NCBI GenBank assembly: GCA_963638365.1
Contig: CAVHRK010000030.1
Span: 1-37,398, forward strand
Direction of reading: 5' to 3'
From: Suilimivivens sp963638365
GTDB taxonomy: Bacteria > Bacillota > Clostridia > Lachnospirales > Lachnospiraceae
Length of the DNA stretch: 37,398 bases
Both the position numbers and the translations under genes were made by a program. The notes beneath the pieces are model-generated. The model made no database searches, was not told where the DNA came from, and was given only the letters and a program-made list of their open reading frames with translations. How positions within the stretch are numbered: the first letter of the stretch is position 1; each line of letters opens with the position of its first letter. Shown here piece by piece: positions 15,301-23,930 of this stretch.

Positions 15301-15784
15301 GCATCAGCAGGAAGAACCAGGGGAGGGAGGCAGCCTATTAAAAAAGTTACGCTGGAGAAAAGAAAACTTTCTGGTGCTTCTTTTGCTTGGCGTTTTGCTC
15401 TTGGTAGCGGCGTGGCCGATGGAAAAGCAAAGCCGGAGTACAAAGAGCGGCAGTACCGCAGCAGACAGCGCCTTGACATTTCTCGACTACGGGGGAAGTA
15501 CAAGCACAGAAGACACGAGGGAGGCTTATGTGGTGTCACTGGAGCATTCTTTAGAGGAACTGCTTTCGACCATGGAAGGAGTGGGCGAAAACAAGGTCAT
15601 GATTACCTTGAAACCGTCTGCAAAAAACACCTATTATTCGTCTGCTTCCACGATGGAAATTGAGGGCGTGGTGGTGTGCGCAAAGGGGGCGGCAAATGGG
15701 AAAGTGGCAAAAAATATATCTGAAGTAATTCAGGCATTATTTGGACTGGAGGCACATAAAATTAAAATAGCTAAAATGATATAA
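15275..15784 (+). CDS. spoIIIAG: Stage III sporulation protein AG
   Basis: This protein forms a large ring in the intermembrane space of the feeding-tube channel. The 169-residue form has a charged N-terminus, one membrane helix (NFLVLLLLGVLLLVAAWPM), then a ring-building-motif region with the typical LEHSLEELLSTMEGVGENKVMITL core and VVVCAKGAANGKVAKNISEVI. The frame is open from 15206, but I place the start at 15275, where GAGGTGG lies just upstream at 15262-15268; earlier in-frame codons would overlap most of spoIIIAF. Confidence 0.93.
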   Translation: MTDREKESKHQQEEPGEGGSLLKKLRWRKENFLVLLLLGVLLLVAAWPMEKQSRSTKSGSTAADSALTFLDYGGSTSTEDTREAYVVSLEHSLEELLSTMEGVGENKVMITLKPSAKNTYYSSASTMEIEGVVVCAKGAANGKVAKNISEVIQALFGLEAHKIKIAKMI

Positions 15785-15804
15785 GCAAAAAAAGGAGACA
15801 TGGT

Positions 15805-16521
15805 TTGAAGAATATGGTGAAGAAGAATCAGGTGATGATTACCGCGCTTGCACTGATGATTGCGGTTGCCGGCTACTTGAATTTTGCCGGAAACAGGATT
15901 ACACAGGAAGAAATCGTGACAACCGGATCGGATACGGTCGAGACAGCAAAGGTAACCGGAGAGGATTCCCAGTATGAGGATATTCAGAGCATGGATTCGG
16001 AGCTTGTGTTGGAAGAGGATAATTATTTGGAGCAGTCCATGGATGATATTCTGGCAGAGGACATTACGGTGGACGATGGAAGCACGGATCTGGAAGCTGG
16101 TTCTGACAGTGTGGAAGAGATCACAGGGGATGTGCCTGGGGAGGCCGTTTTTACCAGTGTGGCAGGCATGGACAGTCTTTCGGGAGCCAAACTTTTAAAG
16201 GAACAGACCAGGGCAAAGAGTAAGGAAACCTTCCTTGAAATCATCAACAACACCAACATTGCCGAGGAACAGAAGCAGGAAGCGATTGACGGAATGATCG
16301 CACTGACGGATGTTGCCGAAAAGGAAACTGCCGCAGAAATCCTGCTTGAGGCAAAAGGCTTTGAGGATGTGGTTGTCAGCATCACCGATGACATGGTGGA
16401 TGTGGTTGTGAATACCGCAGAGCTTACGGAAGCACAGCGTGCGCAGATTGAGGATATCGTTGTCCGCAAAACGGGAATGAATCCCGAGGCCATCGTTATC
16501 AGTACCCTTGCGCAGCAGTAA
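15805..16521 (+). CDS. spoIIIAH: Stage III sporulation protein AH
   Basis: SpoIIIAH is the mother-cell partner of forespore SpoIIQ and is related to the YscJ/FliF ring proteins. It has 238 residues: a short basic N-terminus, one membrane helix (VMITALALMIAVAGYLNFAG), an acidic linker of about 90 residues, then the ring domain with SKETFLEIINNTNIAEEQKQ, GFEDVVVSITDDMVDVVVNT and TGMNPEAIVISTLAQQ. I use the TTG at 15805, 7 bases after AAAGGAG (15791-15797); an ATG at 15800 runs into a stop at once. It is the last gene of the operon. I see no clear terminator after it. Confidence 0.94.
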   Translation: MKNMVKKNQVMITALALMIAVAGYLNFAGNRITQEEIVTTGSDTVETAKVTGEDSQYEDIQSMDSELVLEEDNYLEQSMDDILAEDITVDDGSTDLEAGSDSVEEITGDVPGEAVFTSVAGMDSLSGAKLLKEQTRAKSKETFLEIINNTNIAEEQKQEAIDGMIALTDVAEKETAAEILLEAKGFEDVVVSITDDMVDVVVNTAELTEAQRAQIEDIVVRKTGMNPEAIVISTLAQQ

Positions 16522-16530
16522 TAGTAAACA

Positions 16531-16559
16531 TTTTTTGATGAAGTTTTTGGTGCTATAAT
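16531..16559 (+). promoter_or_regulatory. Candidate extended -10 promoter for deoB
   Basis: TATAAT (16554-16559) preceded directly by TGC makes a strong extended -10. The -35 region, TTTTTT at 16531-16536 with 17-base spacing, is poor. Transcription would begin near 16566. Confidence 0.6.
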
Positions 16560-16570
16560 TTCTAAAATGT

Positions 16571-16610
16571 GGTATCCTATTACAGAATAATGAAGAAAGA
16601 GAGGGATACC
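16571..16610 (+). promoter_or_regulatory. Inverted repeat in the deoB leader touching the ribosome binding site
   Basis: GGTATCC (16571-16577) pairs with GGATACC (16604-16610). Directly inside, TATT (16578-16581) pairs with AATA (16586-16589), leaving a 14-base bulge on the 3' side. The 3' arm covers part of GAGGG (16601-16605), the likely ribosome binding site for the GTG at 16613. It could be a translational control hairpin or a regulator-binding dyad; chance is not excluded. Confidence 0.45.
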
Positions 16611-16612
16611 AG

Positions 16613-17767
16613 GTGAAAAGAGTCTTTTTGATTGTTTTGGACAGTGTGGGAATAGGGGCTTCGGAAGACGCCGCAGATTTCGGGGATGTAGGAACGAATA
16701 CGCTGCGGTCGGCTGCGACAAGTCCCTGTTTTCATATGCCCAATATGAAAAAGCTGGGACTGTTTAACATCGATGGAGTGAAGGACTGGGCAGAACCGGA
16801 TCCGGATCCGGCTGGCGTCTATGGACGGATGACGGAGCGTTCGAAAGGAAAGGATACCACGATCGGACACTGGGAAATTGCCGGCGTCATTTCAGAAAAG
16901 CCCTTACCTGTTTATCCTTATGGCTTTCCCGAAAGCGTGCTTCAGGAATTTGAACGACAGACAGGGCGGGGCGTCTTATGCAATCGGCCCTATTCCGGTA
17001 CGGAAGTAATTAAGGCGTACGGGGATGAGCATGTGAAAACAGGGAAGCTCATTGTGTATACGTCTGCGGACAGTGTTTTTCAGATTGCGGCGCATGAAGA
17101 GGTGGTTCCGTTAGAGGAGCTGTATGAGGACTGCCGGATTGCAAGGAAGATCCTTACCGGGGAGCATGGTGTGGGAAGAGTGATTGCCCGTCCCTTTGTC
17201 GGGAGCAACGGGGAATATACGAGAACAACGAACCGCCATGACTTTTCTTTAGAGCCTCCGAAGGACACGATGCTGGATATATTAAAGCGTGCAGGCAAAG
17301 ATGTGATCGGAGTCGGCAAGATTCATGACATCTTTGCGGGAAGAGGGCTTACCGACTTTGTATATACGAAGGGCAATGCCGACGGAATTGATAAGACACT
17401 TTCCTATCTGGATCAGGATTTTGAAGGACTGTGCTTTATCAATCTTGTGGATTTTGATATGCTTTACGGACACCGGAACGATATCGAGGGCTATGCGAAG
17501 GCTCTTACGGCTTTCGATGAAGCGCTTCCTGAGATTATGGCAAAGATGCGGGAGGATGACCTTTTAATGATTACGGCAGATCACGGCTGTGATCCGGGTT
17601 ATACCTGTTCCACGGACCATTCCCGCGAGCACACACCGCTTGTCATGTATGGAAAGAATTTAAGACCCGGAAATCTGGGCACACGAAAGACCTTTGCGGA
17701 TATCGGAGCCACAGTGCTGCATGAGCTTTCCGTCAAAGGAAATATAGCAGGAGAATCAGTATTATGA
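16613..17767 (+). CDS. deoB: Phosphopentomutase
   Basis: DeoB interconverts ribose-1-phosphate or deoxyribose-1-phosphate with the 5-phosphates in nucleoside salvage. This 384-residue member of the alkaline phosphatase superfamily has the metal-binding start FLIVLDSVGIGASEDA. The phosphoacceptor region is DTTIGHWEIAGV, and metal ligands are seen in ITADHGCDPGYT and DHSREHTPL. The start is GTG at 16613, with GAGGG 7 bases upstream. It has its own promoter and a leader hairpin. The stop overlaps prfC (ATGA), so the two are probably coupled, although their functions are not obviously related. Confidence 0.95.
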   Translation: MKRVFLIVLDSVGIGASEDAADFGDVGTNTLRSAATSPCFHMPNMKKLGLFNIDGVKDWAEPDPDPAGVYGRMTERSKGKDTTIGHWEIAGVISEKPLPVYPYGFPESVLQEFERQTGRGVLCNRPYSGTEVIKAYGDEHVKTGKLIVYTSADSVFQIAAHEEVVPLEELYEDCRIARKILTGEHGVGRVIARPFVGSNGEYTRTTNRHDFSLEPPKDTMLDILKRAGKDVIGVGKIHDIFAGRGLTDFVYTKGNADGIDKTLSYLDQDFEGLCFINLVDFDMLYGHRNDIEGYAKALTAFDEALPEIMAKMREDDLLMITADHGCDPGYTCSTDHSREHTPLVMYGKNLRPGNLGTRKTFADIGATVLHELSVKGNIAGESVL

Positions 17768-19356
17768 GTAATTATGAAAAGGAAATCAACAGAAGAAGAA
17801 CATTTGCCATTATTTCCCACCCGGATGCCGGTAAGACAACCCTGACCGAGAAATTCCTTTTATACGGAGGTGCGATCAATCTCGCCGGAAGTGTAAAGGG
17901 TAAGGCAACCGCAAGACATGCCGTTTCGGACTGGATGGAAATTGAAAAGGAAAGAGGTATTTCCGTAACATCTTCTGTTTTACAGTTTGAATATGACGGA
18001 TTCTGTATCAACATTCTGGATACCCCGGGACATCAGGACTTCTCGGAGGACACGTACCGTACCTTGATGGCAGCGGATTCTGCCGTCATGGTGATTGATG
18101 CGTCAAAAGGTGTTGAGGCACAGACCAGAAAGCTCTTCAAAGTCTGTGTCATGCGTAAGATTCCGATTTTTACCTTTATCAATAAAATGGACCGGGATGC
18201 CAACGATACGTTTGAACTTCTCGATGAGATTGAGAAGGAGCTTGGCATTGCCACCTGTCCCGTAAACTGGCCGATCGGTTCCGGTAAGCGTTTTAAGGGC
18301 GTGTATGACCGCAAAAGAAAATGCGTCATCACCTATTCCGATACCGAGAAGGGAACAAAGGAAGGGGAAACACTGGAGGTTTCTTTAGACGACCGGGCAC
18401 ATCTGAACAGTGTGATCGGAGAAGAGGCCGCAGGGAGCCTTACCGATGAAATCGAACTGCTCGATGGGGCAAGTGCAGAGTTTGATCTGGATCTCGTACA
18501 GGCGGGAGAACTGACTCCGGTATTTTTTGGATCCGCACTCACGAACTTTGGTGTGGAATTCTTTTTACAGCACTTCCTTGAAATGACGACAACGCCGCTT
18601 CCACGTAAGGCGGACATCGGACTGATTGATCCGGTGAACCATGATTTTTCTGCTTTTGTATTTAAGATTCAGGCGAACATGAATAAGGCACACCGCGACC
18701 GTATCGCCTTTATGCGGATCTGTTCGGGTAAGTACGATGCCAATATGGAAGTGAAGCATGTGCAGGGCGGTAAGGTGATGCGTCTGTCCCAGCCGCAGCA
18801 GATTATGGCGAGTGAGCGTAAAATTTTAGAGGAAGCCTATGCAGGAGATATTATCGGGGTGTTTGATCCGGGAATTTTCTCCATCGGGGATACCTTATGT
18901 ATGCCGAAGGAGCAGTTTCAGTATGAAGGAATCCCGACCTTTGCACCGGAACATTTTGCGAGAGTGCGTCAGGTGGATACCATGAAGCGGAAGCAGTTTG
19001 TGAAGGGAATCACCCAGATTGCACAGGAGGGCGCGATCCAGATTTTCCAGGAGTTTAACACCGGTATGGAAGAGATTATTGTCGGCGTTGTTGGCGTCCT
19101 GCAGTTTGATGTTTTGAAATATCGTCTGGAGAATGAATATAACGTAGAGATCCGGCTCGAGCCGCTTCCTTATGAGCATATCCGCTGGATTGAAAATAAA
19201 GATCTGGATCTGACGAAGCTTGTCGGAACCTCTGACATGAAGAAGATCAAGGATCTGAAAGGGAATCCATTGTTACTCTTTGTCAATGCATGGAGCGTGG
19301 GAATGACACTGGATCGAAATGAAGGACTGGTGTTATCCGAATTTGGACGAAACTAA
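17764..19356 (+). CDS. prfC: Peptide chain release factor 3
   Basis: RF3 is the GTPase that recycles RF1 and RF2 from the ribosome after peptide release. The 530-residue protein has G1 at HPDAGKTT (residues 19-26), the switch region KERGISVTSSVLQF, G3 at DTPGHQDF and G4 at NKMD. The C-terminal RF3 domains include FAPEHFARVRQVDTMKRKQF and the GVVGVLQFDVLKYRLENEYNV segment. GVLQFDV-type sequences and the length separate it from EF-G. The start overlaps the deoB stop, and its stop is directly followed by the ATG of the next gene. Confidence 0.96.
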   Translation: MSNYEKEINRRRTFAIISHPDAGKTTLTEKFLLYGGAINLAGSVKGKATARHAVSDWMEIEKERGISVTSSVLQFEYDGFCINILDTPGHQDFSEDTYRTLMAADSAVMVIDASKGVEAQTRKLFKVCVMRKIPIFTFINKMDRDANDTFELLDEIEKELGIATCPVNWPIGSGKRFKGVYDRKRKCVITYSDTEKGTKEGETLEVSLDDRAHLNSVIGEEAAGSLTDEIELLDGASAEFDLDLVQAGELTPVFFGSALTNFGVEFFLQHFLEMTTTPLPRKADIGLIDPVNHDFSAFVFKIQANMNKAHRDRIAFMRICSGKYDANMEVKHVQGGKVMRLSQPQQIMASERKILEEAYAGDIIGVFDPGIFSIGDTLCMPKEQFQYEGIPTFAPEHFARVRQVDTMKRKQFVKGITQIAQEGAIQIFQEFNTGMEEIIVGVVGVLQFDVLKYRLENEYNVEIRLEPLPYEHIRWIENKDLDLTKLVGTSDMKKIKDLKGNPLLLFVNAWSVGMTLDRNEGLVLSEFGRN

Positions 19357-20607
19357 ATGAAGGATCGAAACAGAAAATCCTTACGGGGGTGTCTCATCAC
19401 AGGCCTGCTTACCGCCGCACCTTTGTTGAACGGATGCAGCTATGAGGAGCTTGCCCGGGATTTAAGGGATTATTTACAACTGAATAACGAAGAACAGGTG
19501 CTGTTAAAGGACGAGGACTCCGGAGCAGTTTCTGCAAGAGAGCTTGAAGACGTGGAACAGGCACCGGCCGAAGCGGTTGATGGACTTAAGGAAGAACAGA
19601 CACAGTCCTTTCATTATAACCGGCTTTCGGAACCGGAGCAGAAGCTTTATGGAGAGATCCTTTATATTCTGCAGGAACGTTTAGAGGATATACAGATTTC
19701 CACGACCGACTCTACGGAGGTGGAGAAGGTCTTCCAGTGTGTCTTAAATGACCACCCGGAGATCTTTTATGTGGAAGGTTATACACTCACCCGGTATGCA
19801 CTCGGCGGGGAACTGAAAATGATGACCTTATCCGGGACTTACAGTATGACGCCGGAGACAATCGAAGCCAAAAAACAGTTTATTGATAGTTATGTAAACC
19901 AGTGTTTTGCATCCCTCCCGACAGGGGACGGTTCCCAGTATGCGGTTGCCCGGTACATTTATGAATACCTGATTGAGAATACCGAGTATGATGCCAATGC
20001 GCCGGATAACCAGAATATCTGCTCCGTATTCATTACACACCGGAGCGTTTGTCAGGGCTATGCCAAGGCAACCCAGTATCTGCTCCAAAAGGCAGGCATT
20101 GAAGCAACCCTTATTATGGGAACGGTGCAGAACGGGGAAGGACATGCATGGAACCTCGTGAATCTGGACGGCGAGAATTATTTTATGGATACCACATGGG
20201 GAGATGCGTCCTATCAGATGACGGAAGGAAGCATCCAGAATGCGGGAAGCCTGCCGCCGATCAACTATGATTATCTGTGTGTCACGACCGAGCAGTTATC
20301 GAAGACCCACACGATTGAAGAGGTGGTTCCGGTTCCCGTATGTACGGCAATGGCAGATAATTATTATGTAAGGGAAGGACTGTATTTTACGGAACTTTCC
20401 AAAGACCGGATTGCCGATGTGTTTGCAAGGGCATATGAGGAGCAGAACAGTTATGTGACCTTAAAGTGCAGCAGCCGGGAGGTCTATGAGGAGATCCGGA
20501 GGTTTCTGATTGAGGAACAGGGGATTTTCGAATTTCTGAATCCGGATACCGGGACAGTTTCCTATGCCGAAAACGTGGAACAATTAGATTTGAGCTTCTG
20601 GTTGTAA
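19357..20607 (+). CDS. Transglutaminase-like lipoprotein
   Basis: This is a 416-residue surface protein of unknown substrate. The N-terminus has a basic head, a short hydrophobic segment and a lipobox-like LNGC with the lipidated cysteine at 27; Asn at -2 is not typical. A glutamate-rich linker follows. The transglutaminase-like domain has a complete Cys-His-Asp triad: Cys232 in SVCQGYA, His263 in EGHAWN and Asp278 in MDTTWGD. Such domains can be proteases or cross-linkers. The ATG directly follows the prfC stop (TAAATG) with no clear ribosome binding site, so translation probably depends on reinitiation after prfC. I do not recognise a named gene. Confidence 0.85.
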   Translation: MKDRNRKSLRGCLITGLLTAAPLLNGCSYEELARDLRDYLQLNNEEQVLLKDEDSGAVSARELEDVEQAPAEAVDGLKEEQTQSFHYNRLSEPEQKLYGEILYILQERLEDIQISTTDSTEVEKVFQCVLNDHPEIFYVEGYTLTRYALGGELKMMTLSGTYSMTPETIEAKKQFIDSYVNQCFASLPTGDGSQYAVARYIYEYLIENTEYDANAPDNQNICSVFITHRSVCQGYAKATQYLLQKAGIEATLIMGTVQNGEGHAWNLVNLDGENYFMDTTWGDASYQMTEGSIQNAGSLPPINYDYLCVTTEQLSKTHTIEEVVPVPVCTAMADNYYVREGLYFTELSKDRIADVFARAYEEQNSYVTLKCSSREVYEEIRRFLIEEQGIFEFLNPDTGTVSYAENVEQLDLSFWL

Positions 20608-20630
20608 AATAACGGAAATTTTGGTATGAT
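20602..20630 (+). promoter_or_regulatory. Sigma-A promoter for the Asp23-nusB operon
   Basis: TTGTAA (20602-20607, overlapping the stop codon of the upstream gene), a 17-base spacer and TATGAT (20625-20630) with an extended TGG before it. It would drive the long operon from 20681 to recN. Confidence 0.7.
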
Positions 20631-20680
20631 AAAAGATAACGTAGTTCATATATGACAGGATTAAGAAAGGACTAAGCAGG

Positions 20681-21064
20681 ATGGAAAAAAAGATGGAAAA
20701 TAACAACTATGTGTTGGAAGAGGATATTAATTTAGGAACTGTAAAAATTGCCGATGATGTGGTTGCCATGATCGCAGGCCTTGCCTGCATGGAGGTTGAA
20801 GGCGTAAGTGCCATGGCAGGCAATGTCGGAAACGAACTGCTTGATAAGGTCGGCGTAAAGAGTCTTACCAAGGGCGTTAAGGTTTATGTGACCGGCAAGA
20901 AAGTGAAAACAGACGTTGCCCTCCTTGTAGAGTATGGCTATAACATTCCGGCTGTTTCCCAGAAGGTACAGGACAGAGTAAAATCTGCCATTGAAAACAT
21001 GACTGGACTTGCGGTGACCGATGTGAACGTCCGTATCGCCGGAGTGAACGTGCAGAATAAATAA
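20681..21064 (+). CDS. Asp23/Gls24 family envelope stress protein
   Basis: The 127-residue protein has the family core ADDVVAMIAGLACMEVEGVSAMAG, the middle VKVYVTGKKVKTDVALLVEYGYNIPAVSQKVQDRVKSAI pattern, and a VTDVNVRIAGVNV end. In Gram-positive bacteria, Asp23 proteins are abundant membrane-associated proteins linked to cell envelope homeostasis; the Bacillus homologue in this genome position is YqhY. There is no membrane helix here. AAAGGA at 20666-20671 lies 9 bases before the ATG, and a second ATG at 20693 is possible. It is first in the operon with nusB, as in Bacillus. Confidence 0.92.
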   Translation: MEKKMENNNYVLEEDINLGTVKIADDVVAMIAGLACMEVEGVSAMAGNVGNELLDKVGVKSLTKGVKVYVTGKKVKTDVALLVEYGYNIPAVSQKVQDRVKSAIENMTGLAVTDVNVRIAGVNVQNK

Positions 21065-21090
21065 TCACAAATACCAATAGGACGAAAATT

Positions 21091-21486
21091 ATGAGTAGAA
21101 GAGAATTGCGGGAACGACTTTTCAAACTGTTGTTCCGTGTGGAGTTTAACGAAGAGGAAGAAATGCCGCAGCAGGAGGAGTTCTTCTTAGAGGAAGAAGA
21201 AATTGACCGTGAGAGCGACCGGAATCAGATAGATGCGAAGTTTCACAGCATTTTAGATAAGCTGTCGGATATTGACCGTGAACTGAATGAAAAGGTAAGT
21301 GGATGGGATACCAGCCGTATGGGTAAGGTGGATCTGACCATCTTACGTCTGGCCGTTTATGAGATCGAATACGATGAAGATATTCCGACCGGTGTGGCAA
21401 TTAACGAAGCAGTAGAGCTTGCGAAAAAGTTCGGACAGGATTCCTCTGCTTCGTTTGTAAACGGTGTACTGGCGAAATTCGCATAG
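21091..21486 (+). CDS. nusB: Transcription antitermination factor NusB
   Basis: NusB binds boxA RNA together with S10 and supports rRNA antitermination. The 131-residue protein starts SRRELRERLFKLLFRVEF and ends with the conserved VAINEAVELAKKFGQDSSASFVNGVLAKF. The middle contains an acidic stretch (EEEEMPQQEEFFLEEEEIDRE) in place of a shorter loop of the Bacillus protein; my impression is that this occurs in other Lachnospiraceae as well. AGGA around 21079-21082 is the ribosome binding site. Confidence 0.95.
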   Translation: MSRRELRERLFKLLFRVEFNEEEEMPQQEEFFLEEEEIDRESDRNQIDAKFHSILDKLSDIDRELNEKVSGWDTSRMGKVDLTILRLAVYEIEYDEDIPTGVAINEAVELAKKFGQDSSASFVNGVLAKFA

Positions 21487-21497
21487 AAGGTAGTGCC

Positions 21498-22718
21498 ATG
21501 CAGAATGTGTATACAGTCGGACAGATTAATTCCTATATCAGACGGATGTTTGCAGAGGATTTTCTGCTACAGGATCTGAACATCAAGGGAGAGGTAAGCA
21601 ATTGCAAATACCATTCTTCCGGACATATTTATTTTACACTTAAGGATATGAAAGGAACGATTTCCTGTGTGATGTTTGCAGGGAACCGTTCCGGTCTTTC
21701 TTTTCGGATGACGGAAGGAATGCAGGTCGTTGTGCAGGGAACTGTGGACGTTTATGAACGGGATGGAAAATACCAGGTCTATGCAAAGCGGATTACTTTA
21801 GACGGAGAAGGTGCACTGTTTGAACGTTTCCGGCGTTTGAAAGAAGAACTCCTGGAACGGGGAATGTTTGCACCGGAATATAAGAAGCCGATTCCGAAGT
21901 ACATCCGGACACTGGGTGTTGTTACCGCATCAACCGGTGCGGCTGTCCGTGACATTATCAATATTACCCACCGGAGAAATCCGTATGTGCAGATTCTTCT
22001 GTATCCTGCCATCGTCCAGGGGGAGGAAGCTGTGGGCAGTATTGTCCGTGGAATCCATATGCTGGAGCAGCAGAAGGTCGATGTGATGATTGTCGGCCGT
22101 GGCGGCGGCTCCATCGAGGATCTGTGGGCTTTTAATGAGGAGAAGGTAGCACAGGCGGTATTTGACTGTGAGATTCCGATCATCTCCGCAGTCGGACATG
22201 AAACGGATACAACGATCATTGATTATGTGGCAGATCTGCGCGCCCCGACTCCGTCAGCAGCAGCAGAACTTGCGGTATATGACTTTTCAAGAATGGAACA
22301 GGAACTTCAATCTGCGAAAGATGCCATGAACCGGCAGATTCTGAGGAAGATCTCCATGCAGCGGACCGAATTGAAGGCACTTGCTTCGCAGTTGAAAAGC
22401 AGTAGTCCCATGGGAAAGATCCGCGAAAAGAAAACTTATGTCCTGCAGCTGGAGGATCATCTGCAGGGAGCCATGAAAAGAAAGCTGGATAAGAAACGCC
22501 ATCAGCTTGCCCTGTATATTGAACGGTTAAAGGGACTTTCCCCGCTGGACAAACTCAATCAGGGGTATTCCTATGTGGCAGACGGGAAAGGCAGAACCGT
22601 TACCGGAATTCAGAAGGTGCAGATCGGGGATCCGATTCAGATTTATGTGAAGGATGGGAAGATTGACGCTGCGGTAACTAAGGTTACTCCGCTCAATTTA
22701 AACAGAGAATCCCTGTGA
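21498..22718 (+). CDS. xseA: Exodeoxyribonuclease VII large subunit
   Basis: XseA forms with XseB the single-strand-specific exonuclease VII. The 406-residue protein begins with an OB-fold domain (YTVGQINSYIRRMFAEDFLLQDL, then GEVSNCKYHSSGHIYFTLKD). The catalytic core follows, with TASTGAAVRDIINITHRRNP, GRGGGSIEDLWAFNEE and SAVGHETDTTIIDYVADLRAPTP regions; a long coiled-coil C-terminus completes it. The start is ATG at 21498, following GAAGGT. It lies just after nusB. Confidence 0.96.
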   Translation: MQNVYTVGQINSYIRRMFAEDFLLQDLNIKGEVSNCKYHSSGHIYFTLKDMKGTISCVMFAGNRSGLSFRMTEGMQVVVQGTVDVYERDGKYQVYAKRITLDGEGALFERFRRLKEELLERGMFAPEYKKPIPKYIRTLGVVTASTGAAVRDIINITHRRNPYVQILLYPAIVQGEEAVGSIVRGIHMLEQQKVDVMIVGRGGGSIEDLWAFNEEKVAQAVFDCEIPIISAVGHETDTTIIDYVADLRAPTPSAAAELAVYDFSRMEQELQSAKDAMNRQILRKISMQRTELKALASQLKSSSPMGKIREKKTYVLQLEDHLQGAMKRKLDKKRHQLALYIERLKGLSPLDKLNQGYSYVADGKGRTVTGIQKVQIGDPIQIYVKDGKIDAAVTKVTPLNLNRESL

Positions 22719-22765
22719 AGGAATGGGACATAAGGAAATTGCAGCAACGGGGAGAAGGATAGAGA

Positions 22766-22996
22766 ATGGGAAAAGAAGAAAAAGAACAGCAGGAAGCGTT
22801 TTCTCTGGAAACAGCTTTTGAACAGCTTGAAGAAACAATCGAACAACTGGAACAGGAGGATGTCTCTTTGGAGGAATCCTTCGAAATTTACCAGTCGGGG
22901 ATGAAATTGCTGAAGAAATGCAATGAGTCCATTGACCGGGTGGAGAAGCAGGTGCTTGTACTACAGGAGGATGGAACGACCTATGAGCTTTCATGA
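22766..22996 (+). CDS. xseB: Exodeoxyribonuclease VII small subunit
   Basis: A 76-residue, mostly helical and acidic protein with the family pattern FEQLEETIEQLEQEDVSLEESFEIYQSGMKLL. It partners XseA. It starts 47 bases after xseA, behind GGAGAAGGA-type sequence, and its last 14 bases overlap ispA, so ispA translation is probably coupled to it. Confidence 0.94.
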   Translation: MGKEEKEQQEAFSLETAFEQLEETIEQLEQEDVSLEESFEIYQSGMKLLKKCNESIDRVEKQVLVLQEDGTTYELS

Positions 22997-23912
22997 GGAA
23001 TTAGAAGCAAAGACGAAACAGGCAGAAGAGATTTTGCAGAAATATCTTCCGGCGAAGGAAGAGGCTTATCAGAAGACGGTTATGGATGCCATGTGCTACA
23101 GTGCCATGGCGGGAGGAAAACGGTTACGCCCTGTGCTGATGAAGGAATGTTTTACGCTTTTCGGGGGAACCGGAGAGGTGATCGAGCCGTTTATGGCGGC
23201 ACTGGAAATGATCCACAATTATTCCCTGGTACATGATGATCTTCCGGCAATGGATAATGACGAATATCGCAGAGGAAAACCGACCACCTGGAAGGTATAT
23301 GGCGAATGTATGGCGATTCTGGCAGGTGACGGGTTACTGAATCTTGCGTTTGAAACGGCGTCCCAGGCTTTCCGGATTGTGGATAAGGAGTGTGGGGAAG
23401 ATCCTGCGCAGCAGTTAAAGAATTACAGGGCGGCAGGAAAGGCCATGCAGATTCTTTCAAGGAAAGCCGGGATCTACGGTATGCTCGGCGGGCAGACTGC
23501 GGATATCGAAGCAGAAGGCAGAACCGACCTGACAGAGGAACTTTTATTATTTATTCACGAACATAAAACAGCAGCGCTGATGGAGTGCGCCATGATGATC
23601 GGAGCGGCACTTGCAGGGGCATCACAGACCGATATTGAGAAGATGGAACGGGCAGCCTCGAACATTGGCATTGCTTTTCAGATACAGGATGACATTCTGG
23701 ATATTACCAGTACAACAGAGGTTTTAGGTAAGCCTGTGGGAAGTGATGAAAAGAATCATAAGCTGACCTATGTAACGCTTCACGGCATCGAAGAATCGAA
23801 GCAGCAGGTAAAGGAGCTTTCCGGGGAAGCAGTAGAGATTCTCCGTTCTTTTGAAACGAAGAACGAATTTTTGGTAGAGTTGGTAGAACAGCTGGTGAAT
23901 CGGGAAAAATAG
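22983..23912 (+). CDS. ispA: Polyprenyl (farnesyl/geranylgeranyl) diphosphate synthase
   Basis: This trans-isoprenyl diphosphate synthase condenses isopentenyl diphosphate with allylic diphosphates. It has the first aspartate-rich motif in HDDLPAMDNDEYRRGKPTTW and the second in QIQDDILDI. AMAGGKRLRPVLM supplies basic residues for substrate binding. The frame is open from 22923, but AGGAGG at 22965-22970 fits the ATG at 22983; that gives 309 residues, normal for the family. Product chain length (C15 or C20) cannot be fixed by eye. The next gene, dxs, makes the pathway precursor, so the two act in one route. Confidence 0.93.
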   Translation: MSFHEELEAKTKQAEEILQKYLPAKEEAYQKTVMDAMCYSAMAGGKRLRPVLMKECFTLFGGTGEVIEPFMAALEMIHNYSLVHDDLPAMDNDEYRRGKPTTWKVYGECMAILAGDGLLNLAFETASQAFRIVDKECGEDPAQQLKNYRAAGKAMQILSRKAGIYGMLGGQTADIEAEGRTDLTEELLLFIHEHKTAALMECAMMIGAALAGASQTDIEKMERAASNIGIAFQIQDDILDITSTTEVLGKPVGSDEKNHKLTYVTLHGIEESKQQVKELSGEAVEILRSFETKNEFLVELVEQLVNREK

Positions 23913-23930
23913 AGAAAAGCAGGGAAAATT

